The position numbers and the translations under genes are program-made. A DNA stretch of 64,000 nucleotides, taken from Bacilli bacterium (GTDB taxonomy: Bacteria > Bacillota_I > Bacilli_A > Izemoplasmatales > Hujiaoplasmataceae). The DNA is taken from the NCBI GenBank assembly GCA_018399755.1, contig JAGYOE010000001.1, positions 1-64,000 of the forward strand. Reading direction: 5' to 3'. A model generated the notes under the pieces. It was not told the origin of the DNA, made no database searches, and worked only from the letters and a program-made list of their open reading frames with translations. Shown one piece after another: positions 55,611 through 64,000 of the stretch (its first letter is position 1; every line of letters starts with the position of its first letter).

Positions 55611-56457
55611 ATTAATTAAAAGAAGTTTATCAGATTTATTAAAAGAAAATGAAATAGAAGTTAAAGAAAATGAAGAAATCTATGATTTAGAACTTGATAA
55701 GATTAGTCCTAATCCTTTTCAACCTCGTAAACACTTTGATGAAAAGGCTATGAGAGAACTAGCGGATTCTATTAGAATAAATGGTGTTTTACAACCTGTT
55801 ATTGTAAAGAAAATAGCTAATGGCTATTTATTAGTTGCGGGTGAGAGAAGATGTCGCGCTGCTGAAATGGCTGGGTTTAAAACAGTTCCTGGTATAATCA
55901 GGGACTATAATAATCAATATTTAGCTGAATTAGCTTTGTTAGAAAATATTCAAAGAGAAGATTTGACTATAGTTGAAGAAGCAAAAGCTTACCAAAATGC
56001 TATAGAATCTTTAGAATTAACTCATTTAGAATTAGCTAATAAGATTGGTAAAAGCAGATCATATGTCTCTAATGCTTTAGGTATTTTATCATTGCCTGAA
56101 GAAGTAATTAAAGAAATAAATGAAGGTAATATTACTATGGGGCATGCAAGAAGTTTGAGTAAATTAAAAGATAATACTCGGATTATCGATATTGCTAAAA
56201 TTATTATTAATAAAAAACTAACAGTTCGCGATATTGAACAGTTAGTAAAAAAAGAAAAAAAGAAAAAAACTATTAAAAGAAAACCTGTAGATATTAATTT
56301 ACAAAAAAATTTAACTGAAACCAGAGATAAATTAAACCAATATTTAAACTTAAAAAGCGAGATTAAATTATCTAGTAATAAATTGATTATTACAATTAAA
56401 GATAATATGGAATTAGAAAAAGTTAAACAATTATTAAAAGGTGACAATAATGAATAA
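55594..56457 (+). CDS. parB: chromosome partitioning protein ParB/Spo0J
   Basis: ISPNPFQPRKHFDEKAMRELADSIRINGVLQPVIV; AGERRCRAAEMAG; HTH KIGKSRSYVSNALGILSLP. Confidence 0.95.
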   Translation: MNSKDELIKRSLSDLLKENEIEVKENEEIYDLELDKISPNPFQPRKHFDEKAMRELADSIRINGVLQPVIVKKIANGYLLVAGERRCRAAEMAGFKTVPGIIRDYNNQYLAELALLENIQREDLTIVEEAKAYQNAIESLELTHLELANKIGKSRSYVSNALGILSLPEEVIKEINEGNITMGHARSLSKLKDNTRIIDIAKIIINKKLTVRDIEQLVKKEKKKKTIKRKPVDINLQKNLTETRDKLNQYLNLKSEIKLSSNKLIITIKDNMELEKVKQLLKGDNNE

Positions 56458-56650
56458 AGATAAACTAAAAAAAGGTTCAATTTTAGTTTTAAAAAAAGGT
56501 CATCCCTGTGGAGAAAATTTATGGGAAATTATTCGTTTCGGAGCTGTTTGTAAACTAAAATGTTTAGGATGTCAAAGAGAAGTTTTGATGAACAGAATGG
56601 ATTTACGGAAAAAGGTAAAAAAGGTGGTTAACAATGAAGAAGATAATTGA
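56450..56650 (+). CDS. DUF951 family protein
   Basis: LKKGHPCGENLWEIIRFGAVCKLKCLGCQREVLMNRMDLRKKVKKV. Confidence 0.88.
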   Translation: MNKDKLKKGSILVLKKGHPCGENLWEIIRFGAVCKLKCLGCQREVLMNRMDLRKKVKKVVNNEEDN

Positions 56651-56924
56651 GGAGATAATAAAATTTAGAGATGAACGTGGCTGGAAAAGACATGATACTC
56701 CTTCAGCGCTTGCAAAATCAATCATTATTGAAGCCGCAGAGTTACTAGAAAATTATCAATGGGAAGACGTTACCCCTAACGAAGAAAATGTAAAAGAAGA
56801 ATTAGCTGATGTATTAATTTACGCTTTGGCTATGGCTACTGATTTAGGTTTAGATCCAGAAAAAATTATTAAAGAAAAATTAATAAAAAACGAAGAAAAA
56901 TATCCTAAATTTGATAAAAAATGA
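56634..56924 (+). CDS. MazG-like nucleotide pyrophosphohydrolase
   Basis: FRDERGWKRHDTPSALAKSIIIEAAELLENYQWE, EELADVLIYALAMA. Confidence 0.92.
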   Translation: MKKIIEEIIKFRDERGWKRHDTPSALAKSIIIEAAELLENYQWEDVTPNEENVKEELADVLIYALAMATDLGLDPEKIIKEKLIKNEEKYPKFDKK

Positions 56925-57003
56925 TTTAAAATCATTAATTTCCATCATTTATCTGGCTATATTTGGTTATTTTGGTTTTTTTTGCGAAAACGGAAAATAA
57001 TAA

Positions 57004-57032
57004 TTGACAAATGGCTCTATAAATAGTAAAAT
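57004..57032 (+). promoter_or_regulatory. promoter of tRNA array
   Basis: TTGACA (57004..57009) - 17 nt - TAAAAT (57027..57032), ~30 nt before the first tRNA. Confidence 0.65.
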
Positions 57033-57063
57033 ATTATTCGCATTGCAAAGAGATTTAGGAAAT

Positions 57064-57140
<77 letters not shown>

Positions 57141-57148
57141 TTTTTTAT

Positions 57149-57224
57149 GGGGTATTAGCTCAGCTGGGAGAGCGCCTGCCTTGCACGCAGGAGGTCAGCG
57201 GTTCGAGCCCGCTATACTCCACCA
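57149..57224 (+). tRNA. tRNA-Ala (TGC)
   Basis: Intact cloverleaf, anticodon ctTGCac, CCA. Confidence 0.95.
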
Positions 57225-57244
57225 TTTATCTGAAATAAAGTAAC

Positions 57245-57321
57245 GGCGGTGTAGCTCAACTGGCTAGAGCGTACGGTTCATACCCGTGAGGTTGAGAGTT
57301 CAAGTCTCTCTGCCGCTACCA
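57245..57321 (+). tRNA. tRNA-Met (CAT), elongator by position in array
   Basis: Cloverleaf with anticodon ttCATac and CCA; follows tRNA-Ala as in the Bacillus-type array order. Confidence 0.85.
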
Positions 57322-57327
57322 TTTGAA

Positions 57328-57405
57328 GGACCCATAGCTCAGCTGGTTAGGAGCTATCGGCTCATAACCGATCGGTCGTAGGTTCGAATCCTACTGGGTC
57401 CACCA
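57328..57405 (+). tRNA. tRNA-Ile2 (CAT, lysidine substrate) by array order; one extra G in D-loop region
   Basis: ggacccatagctcagctggttaggagc...ctCATaa...gggtccacca; Ala-Met-Ile(CAT)-Ser order. Confidence 0.75.
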
Positions 57406-57433
57406 TATATATTTTTATCAACACAATCCATTC

Positions 57434-57520
57434 GGAGAAATACCCAAGCCCGGCTGAAGGATCGGTCTTGAAAACCGACAGGGCGTGCGAGCGCCGCGTC
57501 TGAATCCCCTTTCTCCGCCA
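57434..57520 (+). tRNA. tRNA-Ser (TGA)
   Basis: Class II tRNA with long variable arm, anticodon ctTGAaa, CCA. Confidence 0.88.
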
Positions 57521-57523
57521 CAT

Positions 57524-57582
57524 GTCAATATTAGCTTAATGGCAAAGCCTATGGAAGTAGGTTCGATTCCTACAGTTGACAC
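57524..57582 (+). tRNA. truncated tRNA lacking the anticodon arm, isotype undetermined
   Basis: tgtcaatattagcttaatggcaaagcctatggaagtaggttcgattcctacagttgacac: acceptor, D arm and T arm present, anticodon arm missing. Confidence 0.6.
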
Positions 57583-57617
57583 TGTAATTTTCACTCGCTG
57601 ATTCAAAACAGCGTATT

Positions 57618-57694
57618 GACCCGCTAGCTCAGTTGGTAGAGCATTTGACTTTTAATCAAAGGGTCAGGCGTTCGAATCGGGTCAGGAGCCACCA
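57618..57694 (+). tRNA. tRNA-Lys (TTT), 3' acceptor half corrupted
   Basis: gacccgctagctcagttggtagagcatttgacttttaatcaaagggtcaggcgttcgaatc...; 3' strand does not pair cleanly with 5' acceptor. Confidence 0.75.
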
Positions 57695-57696
57695 CC

Positions 57697-57781
57697 GCCG
57701 GAGGGCGAACAGGTACGTGCCGGACTTTAACCCTAAATTGCCTTAAAGTAGCGACGCGTCGGCTCAAGTCCTGGGCCTGGA
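57697..57781 (+). tRNA. tRNA-Leu, probably TAA, with indels
   Basis: gccggagggcgaacaggtacgtgccggactttaacc...gtcggctcaagtcctgggcctgg resembles class II tRNA-Leu. Confidence 0.65.
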
Positions 57782-57791
57782 AAATATCTTA

Positions 57792-57863
57792 GTAAGTATT
57801 AGCTCAGCTGGGAGAGCGCCTGCCTTAATGCAGGAGGTCATGGTTCGATCCCGCTATCCACCA
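57792..57863 (+). tRNA. tRNA-Ala-like copy with indels in the anticodon arm
   Basis: gtattagctcagctgggagagcgcctgcctt..gcaggaggtca.ggttcgatcccgctat near-duplicates tRNA-Ala at 57149. Confidence 0.6.
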
Positions 57864-57929
57864 AAAGAAAATATGCGTTGACAAACTATTTTCATTTTTG
57901 ATATCATAGAATAGCAGCAAATATAACAC

Positions 57930-58004
57930 CGCGGGGTGGAGCAGTCTGGTAGCTCGTTGGGCTCATAACCCAGAGGTCGGAGGTTCAAATCCTTCCCGCA
58001 ACCA
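57930..58004 (+). tRNA. initiator tRNA-fMet (CAT)
   Basis: cgcggggtggagcagtctggtagctcgttgggctCATaacccagaggtcggaggttcaaatcc; GGG/CCC anticodon stem and mismatched first acceptor pair. Confidence 0.92.
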
Positions 58005-58007
58005 TAA

Positions 58008-58082
58008 GGTCCGGTAGTGTAGTGGTTAACATGCCAGTCTGTCACACTGGAGATCGTGGGTTCAAGTCCCGTCCGACCGCCA
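58008..58082 (+). tRNA. tRNA-Asp (GTC)
   Basis: ggtccggtagtgtagtggttaacatgccagtctGTCacactggagatcgtgggttcaagtcccgtc. Confidence 0.92.
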
Positions 58083-58098
58083 TTTTTTTATTTTGTAT

Positions 58099-58174
58099 GG
58101 TCCGGTAGCTCAGTAGGTAGAGCAATGGACTGAAAATCCATGTGTCGGCGGTTCGATCCCGCCCTGGACCACCA
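58099..58174 (+). tRNA. tRNA-Phe (GAA)
   Basis: ggtccggtagctcagtaggtagagcaatggactGAAaatccatgtgtcggcggttcgatcccgccctggaccacca. Confidence 0.96.
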
Positions 58175-58226
58175 TAGAGAACGAAATGCAGCCATCTTAG
58201 ATGGCTTTTTTTGTCGGTTTAATTGA
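58127..58226 (+). repeat. direct repeat copy 1: tRNA-Phe 3' part + terminator + flank
   Basis: ggactgaaaatccatgtgtcggcggttcgatcccgccctggaccaccatagagaacgaaatgcagccatcttagatggctttttttgtcggtttaattga. Confidence 0.9.
58195..58214 (+). terminator. terminator of tRNA array
   Basis: gccatcttagatggc + T-run. Confidence 0.85.
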
Positions 58227-58522
58227 TATAGTGATTTATGGCTTTACCATAAAGAAGCGATTATAGATTTTTGTTATTATATATTGTATTTTTAAATTGG
58301 AAACAAATCTTTACTATTGATTTTGTTTTTATTCTTATTTACACATTGTTTTTACTATTTTGAAGGTTTTATTTTATAATATAAGTTAAGTATCAGTTAA
58401 ATAACTTGTAAGGCCTTTAAAATAGTTTATTTTATGTAAATTAAAGTAAACCCATAGTTAACTATTAACAGTATTTACACATACATCAATAAATATATAA
58501 TACAATTATCGGAGGTGTATTG

Positions 58523-59796
58523 ATGTCTCAAGTTATAGATAATGTAAAAGTAGGTAATCATATTAAAACTTTATTAAAGAAAAAAAGATGACTCAGAGTG
58601 AGCTCGCTGAAAATTATTAATATCAAAATCAGCTGTTTCACAAAATTTAAGTGGAAGAAGTACATTTGACATTGAGAATTTATTAAAAATCGCAAAAATT
58701 ATTTGATATGTCATTAGAAGAATTAATTGAGGAGAAATCAAAATCAACAATATATATCAGATTATGAAAAGATTGTTGATAAGGGTTTAAAAGGTATTCA
58801 GCAAGTTGATGCTAAGAATTTAAGAATTGCTGAGCCAGACTTTACGGGAAAGTACTAGTTGATTATATCATCGAGCATGAAAAAATGGGATATGCTTGAA
58901 TAATTACATAATCGCGATGTGATTTTCACACATGATTATTTTAGACGAGCAAAGGATGTTTTATTAAAAGTAATTCTTGTTTTGTTGGAACACGACATTA
59001 AGGATGTCGTAAAGTATTTCATTCATTATAAAAATATAAATGGTGATTTACTTATTGAGGATGAAGAAAAAGGTTATTTGATATGGAAACTATTGATAAA
59101 AATAATAATAAAGATGTTGTTAAGCTACTTTATTCAAACCAAAGTAACTTATTCAAAAAATATTAAATGTTTTTGATTATAAACAAAAATGACTTAATTA
59201 GGTAAATCTGTTCTAATCAAGTCTATTGGTGAATATAAACTATCAAATGTATTTTCTATTTTAAACTATTGTAGATGATGATTTTTCTGAAGTGTTTAAT
59301 GTCTTTTTACATCATCAATATTATAAAGGTATTAAATTCTAGCTGAGCATTATAATGAATCTACAATATCCTATTATAAAAAGATGAGCATTGGTGTTCA
59401 AGCATGTATTCTCAAATTAGTAGAAGATCATCAGTTCGACTTGGAGATTGAGTTTTTTAAAAATCGTTTATACACAAAACTTAACAGAAGTTCTCAGATT
59501 ATCAATAGAAACTGGTCAAAATAAAATTGTTTCAATATATTATTGCGAATTATAAAGACGATGTTATATTTAAGAAAATCGGTGAATATTGTATTGAATA
59601 TAATAACTTAGAGTTGTTTGATTCAATATGTGAATATTTAGTCGATGATGATTTAGATTATTTACTATCGTACAATAAAGTCAAAGGATATTGGTTTCAT
59701 GGTTGCTTTAGTGAATTTAGGTGCAAGATTTAGAGAAAATATTACAATCTAGATACATACAATAAAAATCAATATAATATTAGAATACTTTATTAA
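58523..59796 (+). CDS. XRE-type HTH protein with long helical/ankyrin-like repeat C-terminus, frameshifted
   Basis: RBS ggaggtg; MSQVIDNVKVGNHIKTLLKKK.MTQSELAE.LLISKSAVSQNLSGRSTFDIENLLKIAKLFDMSLEELIEE then repeats such as VLLEHDIKDVVKYFIHY and NNNKDVVKLLYSN. Confidence 0.75.
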
Positions 59797-59812
59797 AATG
59801 GAGGAAAAATAG

Positions 59813-60482
59813 ATGGATTTATAAAAGAAAATTTTGAAGTAATTATGATCCTTTGTGTAATTTTTCTAGCTGTATTAATGTTTATAGTGATAGGCTTAAA
59901 TCGTTATTTAGTTTCTTATTATTTAACAAAGAAGTTTAATATAGATGCGAATTATGAAGTTGATGCTAAAACGGGGACAAAAACGCTTTTACTCTTAAAA
60001 TCTACAATAACAATATTAATGATATTATAGCGGGGTTTGGTTTTTGTTTATAAAAATCATAATATAGATTTTTATAATAAATTCTTAGAACTAAACAATT
60101 TTTCCAATAAATCATAAACTAGTGATTCCATCAAGGGATTTATAAATATGTTCATCACTGTTGATGATTTAAAAGCTATTATCTACGAAATTAATAAGGG
60201 TAATTATAAAGTATCTTCAATTAAAGCTTATGTTACAGATTCATTAGGTATAACGACAATGAATAAAACAAAACGATAAGAAAATTATTATATAAAGATT
60301 TAAAGAATGATTATTTGGAGGATAAGCAAAAGGAGAAGAATGTTCAGAAACTCGAGAGATTAGAAAGAAAAAATAAAGAAAAACAACGTTTAGAAAATAG
60401 ATTAAAAAGAAAAGAAAAAATTAATAAGATGAAAATGTCATTTAAAAAGTTCATTAATTTTTTCCGAAGAAAAAGAAATTAA
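59813..60482 (+). CDS. single-TM protein with basic coiled-coil C-terminus, frameshifted
   Basis: RBS ggagg; IMILCVIFLAVLMFIVIGLNRYLVSYYLTKKFNIDANYEVDAKTG ... EKNVQKLERLERKNKEKQRLENRLKRKEKINKMKMSFKKFINFFRRKRN. Confidence 0.6.
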
Positions 60483-60699
60483 TACTCCTTAAACATTCAA
60501 ATAGATAAATATTCCTAGAAAAAAATACAAGAATTAGCAATTATAATTATTACTGTATTATTTAATGAACAGAGAAAAGGTAAAGAAATCCTTTAGTTCG
60601 ATTTATTGTTTTATATAAAATTAAGCATCTTATTTATATCATATAGATAGGATTGGTAATTATTTTTTTACTTAAACTGTATTCTCTAATTGCATTTTT

Positions 60700-60801
60700 G
60701 GACTGAAAGCATGTATTGGCGGTTCGATTTCGCCCTGGACCACCATAGAGAACGAAATGCAGCCATCTTAGATGGCTTTTTTTTTTTGTTGGTTTAATCG
60801 A
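60700..60801 (+). repeat. direct repeat copy 2: tRNA-Phe 3' fragment + terminator + flank
   Basis: ggactgaaagcatgtattggcggttcgatttcgccctggaccaccatagagaacgaaatgcagccatcttagatggctttttttttttgttggtttaatcga. Confidence 0.9.
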
Positions 60802-60899
60802 GTTGTATTATTTGGTTAAATATTTATTTTCCTTTGTCTTATGACATTACTAATTATTTTATAAATATATTAATTCAAAGTTACCTAATGTAATATCTT

Positions 60900-61666
60900 G
60901 TTTATGCGTAGAGATTTTACCCATGGTACTTAATATTGGTATTTTAGATCCATTGCCGAAATAAGAGCTGAACACTGGCAGTTGCCATATCATTGGTAAG
61001 ATGCATTGATCATCATTGAACAAATTTGACGACAGTGTTATATGCAGCTCACGAAATATGAGAAAATATCTGGTAAAACATATGGTGTTTGCTTCATCTG
61101 GTTACCGGAAAACTATTATCATTATAAATATGCTTTTGATGAGAATTATATGTCAATGTTCTAGAGGAAAGATCATTTTCATATTTTGATGATGACTGTA
61201 CGGCTGCCAAGAAGCAAGAGAAATCAAAAATATAGTTAGTCTTGTTGATACAATAATGATGTGGATGTATGAATATAATTTTGGAGTCATCAACATATGA
61301 GGAACTAACATCTTTGATGACCAATGATATAAAATCAATTATCTCAATGATACATCAACATTTAGAAAAAGAAGGAGAACTTGTCGGTTTTGCTGATATG
61401 TATTCAGTGATTTATGAAGCCTTATTAATTGGAAAAGAACATGGGAAAATTCAAGCATATGGACAGTCATTGACATTATGGCTTCCATAGATACATATTT
61501 AAAATATGCATCAAAATTTAAACAGCATCTTCTTAACATATATGGTAATGATAAGTACAATCAAGTCATTGACTCAATGAATGATTCTCCTTATAAAAAC
61601 ACACATTTAAAATTCCGATTGAATTCAGACGAAGAAGCTATAATGCCTTTTTCAAGTTTTTTATAG
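60900..61666 (+). CDS. uncharacterised protein, frameshifted
   Basis: Coding-like segments on + strand: SIAEIRAEHWQLPYHW; MQLTKYEKISGKTYGVCFIWLPENYYHYKYAFDENYMSMF; ESSTYEELTSLMTNDIKSIISMIHQHLEKEGELVGFADMYSVIYEALLIGKEHGKIQAYGQS; ASIDTYLKYASKFKQHLLNIYGNDKYNQVID. Confidence 0.5.
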
Positions 61667-62020
61667 ACAAATAGAATACTATATAATAGAAGTCTATCCT
61701 TCTTCCTTCAATGATGAGTATAATTTTTGGTCAATAATATTGGAAGTCATTACTTAATAAAAATCTTTACTTAAACTGGACTCTAAATTAACTGACAAAT
61801 AGATAGGTTAATGAATTATGTAGTAGGTATATTCAGTCAAGTTTTTGTGTCTATATATATATATTTTTAATTAGGATACGAGAGGTGCTGTTATTTTAGA
61901 ACAAATACTGTGCATTTCGAGGCTATACTGTTGATGCATTTTTGCAAGGTAAAAGGATTGATATAGATTAAAGTGCTATGGTTTAAAGTTAACAGTTAAA
62001 AATGAAAGGAAACATAAAAA

Positions 62021-62565
62021 TGAAAAAAACGTGGTTACAATCGTCATTTCTTTTTATGTATTCACTTTAATTTTTATAATCTTTTTTTCCTCGAGAAAGT
62101 ATAGATTTAGGATTACAGAGCAATCACGTTTATCTATGTGTTGGTTCTGTTGATTTCTTCCATTGTCTTTCATCCCAAGATAAGATTTATTTTAGACAAA
62201 AGCATTTTTTAAAGTATATTGACTGGCTATTAAAATTTATTGTTTTATTGTTGCAATAGTTTACTTTAACAGATTTTCCACAGCTAGCAATGGCTCTAGT
62301 TTACACGTTTTCAGTATTGTGTGAAATTCAGTTAAGTATTTTTTGAACAAACATATAGCTTTTGATATCTAGAACCGAAATAACTAACCATATTGAAGAT
62401 TATAAAGATAAATTAAATAAAATTTCTAAAAAGGGAATTATATTCCCGCTAACTCTTATGTATGTTTTGGTATTGATGATTATTATGAACTTATTATTTT
62501 ACTATAACGATATTATTTTAGGAGTGCTTTTTATAAGTTTTTGTTTGATAAATATATTTGTTTAA
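62021..62565 (+). CDS. putative multi-TM membrane protein, frameshifted
   Basis: ATG after gaaagga RBS near 62010; hydrophobic segments including IIFPLTLMYVLVLMIIMNLLFYYNDIILGVLFISFCLINIFV. Confidence 0.4.
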
Positions 62566-63036
62566 GACTAAATAGAAGTCAAAAACTAATTGGTTTTCAA
62601 AATTTATCATTGTTAGCAGGCATCTTATTAGCACAAATTCTTAATAGATTCTTTGGAGAGACTCTCTATTTAAATGTAAAAAGGAATTATTGAACTAATA
62701 GGAATTGTTATTATAGTTGTTTCATTGATACCGTTAAACAATGAAGTGAAAAAAAGTCCTTAAAATTTAAAAAAAGAAACCATGTAATAGTGTTTTTTAG
62801 AATACATAACTCCAGAAATATTTTTTGTCTTTGCAAATGAGAAAGTATTTATTATTCAAATTGTTCATAATGAAACTAGCGAAATAAGAAGAACATTTCA
62901 AAGGATATTCAGCTCAACAGAGAAATGAATTAGTTACTTCTTCTTATTGATTGCATTTTTGGATTGAAAATCTATTATTCAAAATAATTTGTATGTATCA
63001 TATTAAACATGATTATTTGTACAAGGAGGAAACTAT

Positions 63037-63201
63037 ATGAAGATGAAACATGTTGATATCCTTATTACTTTTATAGGATTAGCAGGATTAATAACAATTG
63101 GGTTAATGAGCATTACAGACCACAAAGCTGACAGATATTTTTCAGTTGTTCCGGTTCAAATATTTTTCGCATCACTTTTCATTGCTGGGTATAAGTTATA
63201 A
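63037..63201 (+). CDS. small two-TM membrane protein (54 aa)
   Basis: RBS aaggagga; MKMKHVDILITFIGLAGLITIGLMSITDHKADRYFSVVPVQIFFASLFIAGYKL; below the length cut-off of the ORF track. Confidence 0.6.
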   Translation: MKMKHVDILITFIGLAGLITIGLMSITDHKADRYFSVVPVQIFFASLFIAGYKL

Positions 63202-63263
63202 AAGTAATTAATATTTTCAAATAACTTTAAATTAATCTTTATTAATTAATCGATGCATGAAAC

Positions 63264-63353
63264 GACTGGAAACTAAGTTTTAGTGGTCGGTCACACCCTG
63301 ACCAATTATAGAGATCGAAATACAGCCATCTTAAGATGGCTTTTTGTTGTTGG
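63264..63353 (+). repeat. direct repeat copy 3: degenerate tRNA-Phe 3' fragment + terminator
   Basis: cgactggaaactaagttttagtggtcggtcacaccctgaccaattatagagatcgaaatacagccatcttaagatggctttttgttgttgg, aligns to copies 1 and 2 with substitutions. Confidence 0.75.
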
Positions 63354-64000
63354 CTCTATAAAATTTTGTCCATGGTGAATATATGGTTATTATTATATTT
63401 AAGAATATATATTTACTATAATTTTTAGTATCTTATTGATTTTACTTAAGAAATGATTAATAATATTTTGTAAGATTATCTAAGATATGACGATATAATG
63501 AAAAAAACATATATATAGGATTTTTTTCATTTTTCATTTTTTACTATTTGACGTCATTTATAAAGTTGAAAACAATAACCATTACTGATTATATGAGCAG
63601 TAATAGATATAAGTTTTTTTCTTACATTGCTATTTAGTATAGAACTATTATATTGAAAAAATGTGGAAAAGGGAATAAAAGAGAATAACTAGGGATTTCA
63701 GTTCAGTTGTTATTGACTTTATATGTTCTTAGCATAATTATTGCAGTTCTTTCACATTTATTTTTTAAAAGTATAATTGCATAGATAAGATAATTAGATA
63801 AGATTGGCAAATAATAGATTTTCGCTAAAGGTAATCAAGTAAATTTAATAAAAGCAGGTATGTCCAATGAATATATTATTTGCGTTTGCTTTCATTATTT
63901 TTTAGATTTAGCGAGATGATGGGAAATATAAATGGAATAATATATAGTTGGTGATAAAAATGAAGAAATGAATTTATATTATAATGGCAAAGGTAACAAA

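Noticed and set aside
57418-57606. Minus-strand ORF of 62 aa
   Set aside because: Antisense to tRNA-Ser and the truncated tRNA; translation is an artefact of tRNA sequence.
57854-58045. Minus-strand ORF GKDLNLRPLGYEPNELPDCSTPR
   Set aside because: Typical spurious translation antisense to tRNA genes (fMet/Asp).
61094-61560. Overlapping minus-strand ORFs at 61094..61324, 61153..61338 and 61339..61560
   Set aside because: The plus strand reads more like protein across the same interval; these lack RBS and recognisable motifs.

Overview
AT-rich bacterial chromosome segment using the standard code 11 (no internal TGA needed in clean genes). Gene style and content are compatible with a free-living Mollicutes-like lineage of the Acholeplasma/Izemoplasma type; this placement is inference. 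Most of the window is housekeeping: asnS, ldh, ttcA-like, mnmE, dnaX-ybaB-recR, fba, lysS, ftsH-tilS, maf, malic enzyme, rpmE, tdk, tadA, SRP RNA and mnmG-rsmG-(two membrane proteins)-parA-parB, followed by a tRNA array. Two accessory regions stand out. (1) At 11.7-29.8 kb are secreted or lipoprotein nucleases (a PASTA-like + SNase protein and an endonuclease I family protein), a ~2000-residue Ig/OB/lamin-tail surface protein, an ABC importer and two DHH phosphoesterases, which may form a nucleic-acid scavenging locus. (2) At 58.1-64 kb, the 3' part of tRNA-Phe plus its downstream terminator is present three times in direct orientation at ~2.57 kb spacing. These copies delimit units carrying an HTH/repeat protein, coiled-coil and small membrane proteins, and no recognisable recombinase. 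Many ORFs at about 11.7-12.6, 20.1-28.3 and 57.4-64 kb are broken by 1-nt indels while the rest is clean. I read this mainly as uneven assembly polishing, not mass pseudogenisation. Other points are a near-consensus parS site beside mnmE and two paralogous membrane proteins with possible degenerate HD-GYP domains just upstream of parA.
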